Shown: piece after piece, positions 1-11,349 of the stretch | How the letters are laid out: every line of letters begins with the position of its first letter | Position numbering within the stretch: position 1 is the stretch's first letter | Origin: Chinchilla lanigera | Lineage: Eukaryota; Chordata; Mammalia; Rodentia; Chinchillidae | Length of the DNA: 64,000 nt | NCBI RefSeq assembly: GCF_000276665.1 | Contig: NW_004955417.1 | Location: 17,073,502 to 17,137,501, forward strand | Direction: 5' to 3' | Program-made: the position numbers and the translations under genes | The notes under the pieces: model-generated | What the model was told of the DNA's origin: nothing | The model's database searches: none | Seen by the model: only the letters and a program-made list of their open reading frames with translations

Positions 1-91
1 AGAAGAAGGCACCATTCCCAGATGTACCTGGCTGACAGTCTGAGTTGGCAATGCTGTGGCACGAATTTTAAAGATTGTGAAGCGGGTTCGA

Positions 92-248
92 TTTTTTTTT
101 TTTCCTTTTTGAGGCAGGGTCTGGCTATGCAGTTCAGGCTGGTCTTGAACTCACTTTGAAGCCCAGGCTGGCCTCTAACTCTCAATGATCCTCCCTGCCT
201 CAGCCTCCCAAGTGCTGGGATTACAGGTGTGAGCCACCACATCCGGCT
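92..248 (-). mobile_element. B1-type SINE (7SL-derived), reverse orientation
   Basis: A T-run is followed by 'gaggcagggtctggctatgc', then 'cctcagcctcccaagtgctg' and 'ggattacaggtgtgagccac'. This is the complement of a full-length B1 monomer with its A-tail. No clear target duplication was found. It lies upstream of the CpG island. Confidence 0.9.
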
Positions 249-949
249 CAAGGGCCTCAATTTTAATCCTTTTCTTAGAAGCGGGATTTGGGTGCTGGTG
301 CTTCTGAGAGTTCCAGGTCAGGGCCAGAGGACACCCACCCCCCGGGACCTTGGCTGTGGATGTTCCAGCTTTGCTTGACAACTCTCCTTGCTTCCCGGTG
401 GGGAAAGCAGTGCTCAAGTGACTTCATCTTAAAGGTTTAAGAATCTCTTCCCCGGCCCCAGTGTAACCTCACAGATCTCTTGCGCTCTATAAGTCACTTC
501 TATTTTAAGTTCAAACTTGTGAATTCCACTGACCATGAGAATGTTTTGAACGTTAAGCCCTTGAATAACATGTTCAACCACCACCACAATAACAGACAAC
601 CACACCTTTTGTCACTTTGAATAATATTTCCAAGAAATGCAGAAACTTGAGTCCTGTGGGGACTCAGGAGCACCCGTGGCTTTGAAGAGATCTACCACCC
701 ATGCTTCGCCTAACTCCCTCCACAAAAGGCACTGTCTCCAAGCGTCACTCCCGGACAGTGAAGACAGCTCGGAGCCGAAAGCAGTGGGCCGGCCTGGCCC
801 ACCATGCTTGTTGCTGCAGGCAGTCAGCCAGTCCTCTCAACGGCCGATCAAGCAGGGACCTTGTCCGCTCGGTTTCTCGGTTTCTCTCCGCCCAGAGTTC
901 CCTGTGTCCCCGTGTCACAACCTCTTTCGATTTGTCCTTGAGCAGTCTG
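249..949. other. Unique sequence upstream of the CpG island, no gene seen
   Basis: No recognisable repeat or exon. G+C rises towards the island from about 690. Open frames that start here (637, 701) run into the CpG-rich block, where stop codons are rare, and match no family I know. Confidence 0.5.
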
Positions 950-1050
950 GGTCCTTTCCTCAGTGGAAGGGGCGGTTCCGGGGTCAGAGCGTCTCATCTC
1001 CGCCCTCACTGGAGCGAAGGCGCCAGCAGTCCTCCGGTGCCCCCCGCATT

Positions 1051-1060
1051 TACCTTGTCA
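1051..1060 (-). promoter_or_regulatory. Possible splice donor on the minus strand in the CpG island
   Basis: Read on the minus strand the sequence is ACAAG|GTAAAT, a good U2-type donor, with the exon's last base at 1054. It would end a first exon of a leftward transcript from the island. The two short frames that end near here (1283-1050 and 1318-1058) are unrecognised, so the exon could be non-coding. Confidence 0.3.
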
Positions 1061-1419
1061 CTCCCGCGGGGATCCATCGCACGGTCCGCGCGTCTGCGGG
1101 GAGCCGAGGCCTGGGCCAGTTGGCTGCGGGAGCCCAGCCCGGCCCGCTCCGCCCTCGCCAGCCGGGCTCGGACACGTGGTGCCGGTGCACTCGTGCCCCC
1201 TGGCCTGGGCTGCTGCAGCCAGCCAGGCCGACCGAGAGGGAGACGATGGGGACCGAGGGCTGGCTCGGGTGGGTGGGGCGCACAGACGCGAGCGGGGAGG
1301 GCCGAGCGCAGCGGGCACAGGGGCCTGGTCTCTGTCTCCTGGGCCCTAACTGAGGGCTCTGCAGGCTCTACTTCCTGCAGCTACTCCGGGCTGCGGGTAG
1401 CGCACTGCAGAGGCTGGGT

Positions 1420-1440
1420 TCCCGCCACTTGAAGGCGGGA
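1420..1440. promoter_or_regulatory. Inverted E2F-like pair with CHR-like loop
   Basis: TCCCGCC and GGCGGGA form perfect 7-bp arms around ACTTGAA. Each arm with its flank resembles an E2F site (TTCCCGCC), and the loop contains CTTGAA, a variant of the cell-cycle CHR element. Function is inferred from motif shape only. Confidence 0.4.
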
Positions 1441-1574
1441 GGTCTGCGTTGCACCTGCCCGGCTGTGCCGGGGGCGGCTGCGGGTCTGGGGCGCGAGTGT
1501 CGCTGGTGGTTCCCGCTCCACTCGGCTAAGGAGTACCCCGTTTGCACGCTCGAGGTGAAAACCGCAGCGTGGAC

Positions 1575-2125
1575 CAAAGGTGCCCTTTAGCACAGTCTCT
1601 CCCCGGGAAAATTCCTTGGATCACAGCCTGTCTGGGAGCAACCAAAGGGTTGCATCCGAAGCTGGGCAAAGCCTGACCGTCATCTGCGGCTCCTTCCAAC
1701 TCCACCAAGGACCAAGGTGTCTCCTCTAAAGGTGTCTCTGTCTGAGTTTCCTGATTTCCCGGGGATAAATGGGGCCATTCACTTTCAGGGTCTTGGGACA
1801 GAACAGCAATTGGGTTAAACATAAAAGTACAAAACAAAACTCCAGACTTCTTTAACAACAAGTTCTCTATAGGAATTATTTATATTGCCTTTAAGCAAAG
1901 CTGAAAAGACTTCCCTCAGACTGGAGAGAAAGCTGTGTAATTAGTTGGTCTGTCTGTAGGCATAACTAACCCTGCCCCGCTGCTTTTTCTGGGAAGGTGT
2001 GTTTTGAGGAGACTGGCGGGAAGATGTCTGCTCTCCTCAGAATTGTAGAGTTCCGGGTAGCTCCATCAAGAGCCCCAAATTCTATTCAATAAAGTTGATG
2101 AAACTGGTGACATCGTCCTACTATA
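1575..2125. other. Downstream shore of the CpG island, no gene seen
   Basis: CpG density falls away. A minus-strand open frame (1861-1526) spans the shore, but its product matches nothing I recognise and it runs into the island. Confidence 0.4.
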
Positions 2126-2178
2126 GCAGAGGGTCAAGGGCTGCTGCTGCAGCTGGCGGAAGCCTCTTCCAGGTGAGT
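2126..2178 (+). promoter_or_regulatory. Candidate non-coding first exon end with strong splice donor
   Basis: CCAG|GTGAGT at 2169-2178 is a consensus U2 donor about 600 bp beyond the CpG island, preceded by a G+C-richer stretch with CTG repeats. It could end a first or second untranslated exon of a rightward transcript, making much of the window intron. Only the donor motif is seen; the exon start is unknown. Confidence 0.3.
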
Positions 2179-2179
2179 T

Positions 2180-5100
2180 GCTTGTTACCTTACTTGGTTA
2201 CCCTCTGATTAATCTTCGTGTTGGCCCCATAGAGGGAGCTTTCTGTACAGAGGACCGCTTCAGAGAGCAGGGTTTTTGTCTTCACATCTGCCCCTCCTCC
2301 GTCCTCCGAATCCCTTCACATCGTATCTATCAGTGTTCCTTTGTACAGGGTACTTAGATTCACGTGCAGAAGACTTTTCAGTGCAAGCCTATAAAACTTA
2401 AACTCAGTTTCGTGCGTCTTCCCCACTTGGTTAACACTGAAATGTGTTAAATATTTTATTTGGTTGTCCCAGCTTAATTTCATCCGGTGACACCATGTCT
2501 TATTTTTCTCTGATACTAAGTCTCAGACACTAAGATCTTTTCTCTCTCTCTAGTGTTTCCAAAGCCCTGGAAATCTCCTCCCTCATTGAAAATGCAGATT
2601 GATAACACGATGGAATCCATCCTAACAAGAATTCTTATTTATTTATTTTTGCCCTATCATGACATTACTGGGTCATCCTGTGAATCTTGCCCCACCCCCT
2701 CCACTTCCATTCCAGGTCCAACCATTGAACTGAACCTTCCCTTGACATTTAAAGGATACAAATCACCTGTGGATTTTGATCTAAATCTGCTGTTTGACCA
2801 GAATTACCTTTACCAGTTGACTTTTCTTGGGTCTGTGTCCTAGGAATTTGGTGCCCTTTTTTTCTTCTCTCCACAATCCTTCCAGGACCTTTGCATCAGA
2901 CACAATGTGCACTGAATGCTGACTAGCTCTTCAAAGATCATTAAGAAGCTAAAAAAAAAAGTGCATGGAAAGTGTGATGGAAATGTAAAGGTGTTAGATT
3001 AAAGATAACCAGTCTCTGCCTTGGAAGTTTGTAGTTTGCTTTAGAATAGGGATTTTCACCCTTTGAAAGGAAATAACATTGGGTTTTTATTGTGAAGCCT
3101 TAAGGGTTCCAGAGCAAAGGTGGGGGAGCAGGAGGGAGAGGGGGGTGTTGCAGCTTGGAGAAGAGGGAAGGTGGACAGGTGCTGAAAGGGAGTTCCTGAG
3201 GCAAGGGCGGGGTGGACAGAGATGGGGAGAGGGGAGGAACAGGTCCTGTTAGGAGCTGTTTTGATCAGAGTGGGCACACCGATTCCCGAGCTGCGAAGCC
3301 AGAGGTGAGAGCTCACTCGCGAGAGCGCTGACCCTCACTTCTCATCTACCTGTGCACACTAGGGCGTATCTTCTATAAGAAGACCTTCGGAAATTAGAAT
3401 AAACATCCGTGGACAAGCATGGAAGTATGAACCACTGCACTCAAACTTTGCTGAGCACAGTGCAAGCATATAGTCTAGGTGCAGACATTGTTGTAGAATC
3501 CATTTGGAAGGGGCTTATGGGCTCTTGGAGACTGAAGAATGATAAAAGGCTCCTAACCCAGCCATTTAGAGGTTCTGACAGTCGCGCTTCCTCAGTTTGG
3601 GTTCCCTGCTTTTCATCTTAAGCTCCCAACCCCTTCCCAAAACCCACAGTTCCCAGCCTGGTCTCTTTCCTCAGGAGTACAACAACCACACCAACAAAAA
3701 CTCACAGGCACAGCTGCAAACACCTTCCCATCCCTGCTTGTTTCTTCCTACATTCTAGATTTGAATTACATGAGGGAAAATTCCTTCTCGGCTTCTGTAG
3801 ATCTCAGCAGGGTGTTCAAAGAGCAGCTTGCAAGTTGCAGGGTTCAGATGGTGCCCAGAGCCACACGGTCGTGTGAGAAACCCAAAGTTAAAGAAGGAAG
3901 AACAAATTTAAAGTGGTGGCAAAGAAATGCTAGCCTTTCTTTTCTAAGACTAATTTATAATTGTCTTCTTCTAAGAATATTTGAATTCAGTTCTTCACTG
4001 TTGTATCAAAAATGTGTAGAACTAGTCTCTGACTATAACTGTGGTCCATTCACCATTTATCTAGTATGATAATTTTTTAATAAATTAAAATTTTTATTGT
4101 AATACTATATTAAGTCTTCTAAGATTAGATTTACATCCATGTAATCAGTCCTGTATCTATATTTTCTTACCATTTACATGTTTGGGCCACAACCAGTATC
4201 ATATATATACTGATGAATTGTATTAAAAGTTTCTTACAATTTCTAGGGCATCTATTTTCTTTTTCTAGTTTATGATGGAAACTTCTCACAAGCTGGAATT
4301 TTGTCTTCTGTTGGCCATTTCTCTCTCCACAATGAGCATTATACGCCTATTATTATGAGCCAATTCTCTTTTTTTATCTAGTATGATATTTTAACCAATC
4401 TTGTCTTTCCTTCCTTCTATTTCCTTTAGATTTATTTGCTAATGTATGACTAGAATGATATATTGTTTCCTCAAGATAAGAGGATGGGGAGTATCTTCCA
4501 CTGGCTCAATGCATGCTACCACAATACCAGACACTGTGTCACATTGTCTACTTTAAGTATTGCATGTTTCTTGAAACATAGTTATTCTTGTATATTTTAT
4601 GATGAAGAAAAGGGAGACCATGACTTCTGTACATTGCTTAGTAAACTGTGCTGTTGGGAAGCTAACATTTATGATTATTCTGCATTCCTGTTCACTGCAG
4701 AGGTTTTCTGGAGGCAGTGCATTTACTCAGAGGAAAATTCAAATGGGAGAAATCACTGATGCTACTGAAGAATTGGGAAGGAGTAGATTTAATCATCTGG
4801 GTCTTTTGTGCATTCAATTCAAACATGTGGAGACCATCTCTTTTTGTATAGAAAGGACTGGACCTGAGTCTCAACAAAACCCTTGTGAAGTCCAGGAAAC
4901 TATTAGACTGTCTAAGTCACACATGTTTAATATTAGTAAAAAGATACTTTAAAGAAAGAGTATTTCTTAAGATACCTGGATATATATGATGATTATGAAA
5001 AAATTAAAATATTAACCAAAAACTTATATTCATAGTAGATATATTTAGTGAAATGCATGGCAAATTTAAGCATGTTGTATTTATTCCCAAGACTAGAGAT

Positions 5101-5475
5101 CCTCATGGGTAAAACAGAAAGAATGAGTGTACCACTCCAGGAGTTTGGGGTGAGAGTCAAATCAAGCAATGGCTAAAAAAGTTCTTTGTGAAGTGCAACT
5201 TTGCATACATTATCATCTATGACAAAAAGAAAGAAGCTAAATGGAAATAGCATAGCAAATTGAGCAGAAAAAGAATACTTTTTAATTGCAGAGAGCATGG
5301 CACACATAGTTATGAAATTTTCATATTGATAAGAGATTTAATGTTAATTTAGTTTCTCCCATTTTGTAGAGGAAGAAATGCACATGGGAAGTAGGAGACC
5401 TGCAGTCACACTACATCTTTAAGAATAGTTTTGAAAATTCTAAAATAATAAAAATGGTGCCTTGGGAATAGGCAG
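2180..5475. other. Unique AT-rich sequence, no gene seen
   Basis: No repeat family, RNA gene or convincing exon was recognised. Short open frames (for example 2553-2843, 3761-4069 and 4463-4952) lack splice context, family resemblance and codon bias. Several poly(T) and AT-rich runs are present. Confidence 0.45.
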
Positions 5476-5479
5476 AGTC

Positions 5480-6060
5480 AATAAGAATTGATGGCTATTT
5501 TGAATGCTAGGAATATAGTGCTGGACAAAATGAATAGTGTCCTTGCCCTCTGAGATGTGAGATTCTAATGAAGAGAGTGAAATGAGCATGTGTGAACAAA
5601 CAAGTTCATCTCAGTTATTAAGTGCTTTAAAGTTGTTGAAATCAGAAATGTGATGAAGTGCAAGGCTGTTTCTTCGGGCATCACCTTACTGTGCTCCTCC
5701 GTGGAGACCTCAGCGGAGAGGCAGGTAGCTTCAACAGAAAAGAGGATCAGAAGTGCTCAGACCTGTCAGATACAGTCAGCAGGATTTACTGGTGGTTTGC
5801 ATGAGAAGTAGAAAGGAGAAGAGTGACTCAAGGGTAGTGGCGAGCTTTTCATCTAAACAATTGAGCTATTGATTACAGGTTTTTAGGTGGGTCAGGACTG
5901 TGGTAGAGGTGATTGTTGGGAAGGGGATGGAAGAAATGATTAGCTCTATTTTGGTCATGTGAAATTTCAAATTATAGACAAGCTTTCAAATGGAGGCCTT
6001 GGATGGAAGTCTGGAGCTCAGAGGAGGTGCCCAGTCTGGAAATAAACATTTAAGAGTTAT
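5480..6060 (-). mobile_element. LINE L2 fragment, reverse orientation
   Basis: The plus strand reads as the complement of L2: 'gaatatagtgctggacaaaa', then a 'ccttgccctctgag' block, and towards the right 'gtctggagctcagaggaggt'. That last block is the complement of the L2 ORF2 region next to the reverse transcriptase YADD motif. It is heavily decayed with no open frame. Confidence 0.7.
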
Positions 6061-6065
6061 GTTTG

Positions 6066-6246
6066 AGCTGAACATAGTGTCACACGCTGTAACCCCAGCA
6101 TTCTGGGTCACAAGTTCAAGCTCAGCCTGGGCAACTTAATAACTTGGCTAGACTCTGTCTCAAACAAAACAAAACAAAACACAAGTAAAACAGGTGAGGC
6201 ATGTAATGCAGAGGCTCTGGGTTCAACCTCTAGTACCACAAAAAAT
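6066..6246 (+). mobile_element. B1+ID dimeric SINE (dID-type)
   Basis: The B1 half runs from 'gaacatagtgtcacacgctg' to 'gactctgtctc', followed by a CAAAA linker and an ID-derived half ending 'gctctgggttcaacctctag'. The order B1-linker-ID matches known dimeric B1-dID SINEs of non-murid rodents. Confidence 0.7.
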
Positions 6247-6249
6247 TAT

Positions 6250-6995
6250 ATTCCATTATGTACTTTCAATATTGATTATTGATTCTGCTATGTGGTTATT
6301 TTACCAGCTTCACATTATTATGTCACATGATCATACTAATGCCATTTTTATCAAAATGTACCTACAGGTAGCACCATGGTTTCTTAAAAAGGAGTAGATG
6401 CATACAAAATTGAATAATGCCTTTAACAATTTTCTGCAGGCTACATCAAGGTAAAACTACCAAGGGCGAGTAAAACATGATGAAAGTAATGAAGTGAAAA
6501 GATTAATTCTTTAGAACTGTCATCAGGGCATTATGCTGTAGGTCAGTTAGAATTATAAAGGTTGTTCAAGAGGTATTGGACAATGTTAAGGCAGCCATGT
6601 TTTTTCACAGTGTGGTTACATATTACATACACAGATATAAAGACTAATGTAGATGAAATAGGTATGAATAGGAAAAGGGTAGCCTTAGAATGGGCTGCAG
6701 CTGTAGCCTTTCACTAACTTGCTGTAACAAGGAGCCTCTCTAGCCACCTGGATCTAATCTGCCTGGTGATTGGATTTTTATTACTGCAAGAACTGCTGCT
6801 ATAGGGCATCACTGCTGACTTGTTGAGTTTTATGGAACTAATATTTTTCATTTACAAACTGAAGTGAATATTAAGGACTGCACTGAAGAATACTCTGGGT
6901 AGTCCTTCCTTTGGAGACCTTGAAATCAAGTCCTTGTATTCTACTCAAGCAGTGTGGCTTTTTAGAAAGTGTTAAATTTTGCACATGAATGTGTG
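6250..6995. other. Unique sequence, nothing recognised
   Basis: AT-rich with no identified repeat or exon; a short frame at 6194-6397 begins inside the preceding SINE. Confidence 0.4.
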
Positions 6996-6997
6996 TA

Positions 6998-7450
6998 ACT
7001 TCATTCACAACAGCCAAAAAGTACAAAAAACCCTGGTTACTTTAAATGGGTAAGTGGGTAAAGAAACTATCTGTATCATGGCATACTATTCAGCAACAAA
7101 CAGTAATGAGCAATTGGTACCTATGACAATGTGAATAAATATCCAGAGAATTACGCTTTGTGGAAAGAAAGGCCAGTACCAAAAGGTTATATGTTATATG
7201 AATTTACTTACATTACAGCCTTTAAATGACAAAATTATTGTAGACATAGAAAATTCACCATTGCCTCAAGTTAAGGAAGGGGTAAGAGTGGAAAATGGCT
7301 GAGGCTGCTGAAAGCTATGAAGGAATCCTTATGATAATGGAAATATTGTACATCTTGACTTTATCCTTGTCAATTTTCTGGTTATGATATCAAAGTATAG
7401 TTTTATAAGATGTTACCATTGGGGAAAATTGGGTAGTTGGGTTTGCGGAT
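6998..7450 (+). mobile_element. L1M fragment, ORF2 end and 3' UTR
   Basis: Begins 'cttcattcacaacagccaaa', then a decayed 'catactattcagcaa' segment typical of the L1 ORF2 end. It finishes with 'agatgttaccattggggaaa', a hallmark of old L1M 3' UTRs. Many stops; inactive. Confidence 0.8.
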
Positions 7451-7539
7451 GATCATGTTGCCAAAGGAGTGAAATTTAAACAGCGTATCCCATAAATCTA
7501 TGTTCGGTCAACACCCAAAGATAATAATGTATTGCATAG

Positions 7540-7645
7540 TGAGGTCCATGGACTAGTACCTCTAGTGCATTAGAGATATTTAGGGGATTATTAAAAAACT
7601 GGATTTCTGGACTCCACCCCTGACCAGGTACATAGAATTTTCAGG
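7540..7645 (+). mobile_element. MER5-like hAT relic (partial)
   Basis: 'aggggattattaaaaaactg' and 'gactccacccctgacca' resemble the centre of MER5-type non-autonomous hAT elements. Ends are lost and the right side abuts an ID. Confidence 0.4.
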
Positions 7646-7650
7646 TTCAA

Positions 7651-7735
7651 GAGCTGGAGATATTGCTCAGGGGTAGAACACTTGCCTAACGTGTGAAGCC
7701 CTTCATTTCCTCTTGAACACCACACCCAGCAAAAC
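7651..7735 (+). mobile_element. ID SINE, diverged
   Basis: 'gagctggagatattgctcag' followed by 'gtagaacacttgcctaa' is the A-box half of an ID element. The B-box and tail are degraded. Confidence 0.65.
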
Positions 7736-7739
7736 CCCT

Positions 7740-8880
7740 CACATTTAATACTTTATAGTGATTCATATGGATCCTCAATTACTAGAATGACTGAGAATTT
7801 AGAGAATTAAATATGTTTGCTAGTTCTTAGCATTAGAGATTTTTTATTTGTATTGTATTTATAGCTCTGTCACCTAGCACAGTGCCTAGTCTATGAAAGT
7901 CATGGTTATGTACTTGTTACACTATTTGTTTTAATATTCTAATGTTGTTATATATACTTGATTTGCATTGTAACACTTTTTTGCAAAACATAACAACTTT
8001 TAAACATTCCTCATACTATCTGTGATTGTTCTTTATGAAGTAGAGAATGAAAATCAATTTCATGAAGGGATGAAAAAGTGTAGGACAACATCTAATTATT
8101 CAGGATCACTCAGAGCAGTGAGCAACCTCCATTTCCTGGGAAACTCTTCTGTTCCCAGAAGGTATCACAGTTAAGGGTCAGATCCTGTGCGTTTAATGTC
8201 TGCCAAAACTGGCACCTGACCACGGATGAGTTGGCTAACCCCTACTGAACTTGCTGAGCACTACTGACAGACTTCAGCTTTGTGATCTGGAAAACAAAGG
8301 ACATTTCAAACGTTCAATTGGATAAAACCTATTTGGATACTTGAAAGTTAATGAAATGCCTTGGAAATCTAAGTTATTGTTCTTGTTCTTTCCATCAAGG
8401 TCATCTTCACCAAGAACTTGTGCACCTGCCTCAATTCCTGGGAGAGCCAATCCCTGTCCATTTACCGTAGTAAGCTTGTGGCAAGAACTCTGTTAATGTG
8501 TGAGATTCTTAAGGAAAAAGATGGCAAATAAGTGGACTCTGGCCCACCATCTTAACTCTAGCGCAAAGGCAAGCACCACCAGTGAATCAGTCCTAGTTCT
8601 TATGCCACAGTATCACAAGCAGCCCCTGTGTTGGATGGGCATTAACCTTTCAGGAAAACCTATTTGCTGTCTCTGATCAGAATAAAGTATGCATGTATTA
8701 GATATGAGTTATATATATATATATTTGCTAAAGATATGAGACAGTATATCTGTGCAGGGTGTGTGGGCTGTGTATGTATATGGATGTGTTATATGTGCAA
8801 TGATATTGGAAATAAAATTGTGTGTGTGTGTAAATGTGTATGTATGAGTATATAGGTCTGTGCAAAACAAAGAGAAATTG
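7740..8880. other. Unique sequence with a low-complexity (TA)/(TG) stretch
   Basis: No gene seen. From about 8690 to 8860 the sequence is a degenerate TA/TG purine-pyrimidine alternation, including a perfect TA run near 8712 and TG runs near 8818. The short frame across it is a by-product of this composition. Confidence 0.45.
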
Positions 8881-8884
8881 AAGG

Positions 8885-9180
8885 AATATTAAGGTCATAT
8901 TTTTAGGGGAGACTTTATCATTAACAATTCACAATAAAATCTTTTGAGAGCATGCTAAAGAACCACATGAAGGTTATATACAGGGTGTTTGTTGGAGCCA
9001 AGGGGAAAGGCGTCTTAATCACAGTGGGGTAGGGGATTCCTGGAAGAGGCAGATCCTTAGTCTTACTTTGAAGAAGGAATAGAAAATATACACTGATAAT
9101 GAGAGGGAGAAAGGGTATTCTGGGCAGAAAATATATCAATAAGTGTAAAGGCAGAAAGGCAGGCTCAAAACTCCTTCCTA
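8885..9180 (-). mobile_element. LINE L2 fragment, reverse orientation
   Basis: Contains the complement of the L2 3' region: a decayed 'gtcttactttgaagaagg' segment, then 'gggtattctgggcagaaaat' and 'aagtgtaaaggcagaaaggc'. Flanks are unique. Confidence 0.6.
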
Positions 9181-9357
9181 CATTTGGAGAATTGTAGGCA
9201 GTTTGTTACCCACACAGCTGTAACAATGGGAGATGGTTTTGCGGTTTCATTCCTCAATATATGCTCTAATTTCATGTCTATTTTTCTCTGAGAACAATAT
9301 AATTATCACTTTTTCTCTGTATTTTCTCTTTCATGGTGGCCTTTCACCTTAGAGAAA

Positions 9358-9774
9358 GTGTCTCCTCTGTCTAGAATTACTATTTCCATTTCTTCCCTCA
9401 TCACTACCATTTTCACTTTCACCACTACTTGCTTCATCACTTACGTCACCAGCTTCTCTACCAACACGTCTGGCTCCACCACTTCTACCACCTTCATCAC
9501 CATTGCCCTAACCACCTCCCAGGCTACCACGTCTTACAGCACCTCCCCCTCTGTCACTGTCACCTCCATCACTACTCTCACCTCCTCTACCATAGTTAGC
9601 GCCAGCACCATGTTCCTTACCCACAATGGAACCTTCCTCTCATTCTCCACCCCTCCAAGCCATCATGACATCTCCATACTTCACAGCAACCTCCTTGCAA
9701 GAGCAACGTGCCCTTGTTCTTCCTGTTTGTCACTTCTATTTGTTACTATAGTCTGGTCTCTAGTCTCTGATTGA
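9358..9774 (+). repeat. Degenerate ACC/TCC triplet tract with Ser/Thr-rich open frame
   Basis: From 9358 to about 9620 the sequence is a strongly biased, imperfect repetition of ACC, TCC, ACT and TCA triplets. One frame stays open for 138 codons and is dominated by Ser and Thr (runs such as TTSTTFITIALTTSQATTSY), giving a mucin-like composition. Nothing resembles a signal peptide or conserved domain, and no exon boundaries are evident. The simplest reading is an old triplet microsatellite that lacks stops because of its composition; a coding role is not supported. Confidence 0.5.
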
Positions 9775-9779
9775 AATTA

Positions 9780-10955
9780 TTTGAAATAAAGTCACTACTT
9801 TTGACGATCCATATTGCCACATTCGGTGGGCGCTTTTGGTTGTTTACTTACTGACCTCTCTGTGGTGTTTGATTATTTTCTGCTTCCTCTTTACTCCATT
9901 TCTTTTTAAAAAATATTTCTTTGTCAGCACATGACTGCAGTGCATGATGAATCCATTCATTGTGGGGAGTTGCTACAGGTACATAACACACCGGGTTATG
10001 CCTCATTTTCTCTCCTCTACCTTGTCAGTCTTCTCTAAGGGACGAGCATCTTCCAGGCATCCCTTAAGTGTGGGACTTTTCCTAGGTTTTTTGCTGATCT
10101 CACAGTCTTTAGGTCACTTGGATGTAGCTCTTCACTCTCCATTCCTATAATCTTTAAAGATAGCAAGGCAGTTTCTTGAAAATGGGTAAGAAGACTTGGG
10201 CAAAGAGGTGAAAATTTGTCAAAGCTGCTGAAGGACGTGAGAAAGAGAGCCCAGTAGGACGTGCTGGTCAGGGCAGGGAATCCAGCTAAGGTTGCAGATT
10301 TTAGACTTGAGGTATTTTGAGGCTACTTAGTTGTGGATTTTTTCCAGCATCTTAAGAATAGGAAAAAAAAGAATAACTGGATAAATGACAAGAAGAGGGA
10401 TAAAATCTTACTTAAGTTTTACTTTCTTCACTAGGACTGACACATCAGCAAATGGCAGTTGAAGAATAGTCATCCCTAACTGTTTTCTAGCTAGACCAAT
10501 ATATTCTTCTTGTCTGATGTGGTAACTCTTTATTCTACTAATTTTTTATTTAAAAAACTTTAAAAGCTTTTGTTCATTGTTTTAAATTAATATGCGATAG
10601 AGGTAGATATGTCTAAATCTCTTGTTGTGATCTTTGTAGACTTTCTTGAGAGGATATTTTTACACCTATGCCTAGAACAGCTAGAATAAATTTTATGTAA
10701 ATATTAGGAGCTGTATCCACCTCCCACAAAAGGGCAGTCCTTTGGTATTTTTAGAGCTGCATTTAAACTAGTTTATTTTTAACCAGAATCCTCATTTGAC
10801 TCATTATCCTCATGGATAATGGTGTAGGTGAATTCATATGTGAATTCGTGTGTTATTTCATATTTTATTTCATCTTCTGTTGCAGAGCCTTGGATGTATT
10901 ATTTCGGGTTAAAGTCAGAGAATGTTATATTTCAAACATTTTAACGTGGCATTTC
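9780..10955. other. Unique AT-rich sequence, nothing recognised
   Basis: No repeat, RNA or exon signals that I can support. Confidence 0.4.
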
Positions 10956-10959
10956 GCTA

Positions 10960-11345
10960 GGTTTTTTGTCCTGTCTCCCTAGCCTCAGCTTCCTGACCTC
11001 ACAGCATCTGCTCCAGCCACAGTGAGTTACCTCCAACTCCTCAGTCTTCCCATTCCTTCCTGCACCGTCTTCCCTTGTGCATCCCGCTCTTCACAGTGGC
11101 TGACATTCTCCCGCGCTGATCTCCACTGGGAAGTCTTCCTAACACTGGTATTCCCTGTATCATAGGCCTTACTGTATCTTTTTGTAATAATTCTGTCTTT
11201 GTTGCCTCTGCCAGACAATGTGATCATTGTGGACTCTTTTTATCCTACTATACCTACTGTATAGCACAGGACTTGATGATCAAAGCCATTCAATAATTGT
11301 TATTTGGTTGAATGAATGAATGAATGCATGAATGCATGAATGAGA
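10960..11345 (+). mobile_element. LINE L2 3' end
   Basis: L2-like ORF2 end and 3' UTR ending in 'cattcaataattgttatttg' and a TGAA tetramer tail (about 11309-11345), the classical L2 3' terminus. Confidence 0.7.
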
Positions 11346-11349
11346 TTAC

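Larger units (their letters stand above)
950..1570. promoter_or_regulatory. CpG island, probable promoter
   Basis: About 600 bp with many CpGs, in sharp contrast to the CpG-poor rest of the window. Visible motifs are an Sp1-like GGGGCGG box (969-975), an E-box CACGTG (1173-1178), further CCGCCC boxes and an E2F-like palindrome (1420-1440). No TATA box is evident. In mammals such islands usually mark transcription starts, often in both directions. Which gene it serves cannot be told: no flanking coding exon is recognisable. The 1243-1353 plus-strand frame has a favourable start context (A at -3, G at +4), but its short product resembles nothing known. Confidence 0.72.

Noticed and set aside
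637..1432. Overlapping plus-strand frames of 238 and 243 codons in the CpG island
   Set aside because: Two frames are open over the same G+C-rich stretch, where stops are rare; neither product resembles a known protein and no coding bias favours one.
9358..9620. Mucin gene exon
   Set aside because: No tandem unit of defined length, no splice sites, no neighbouring exons.
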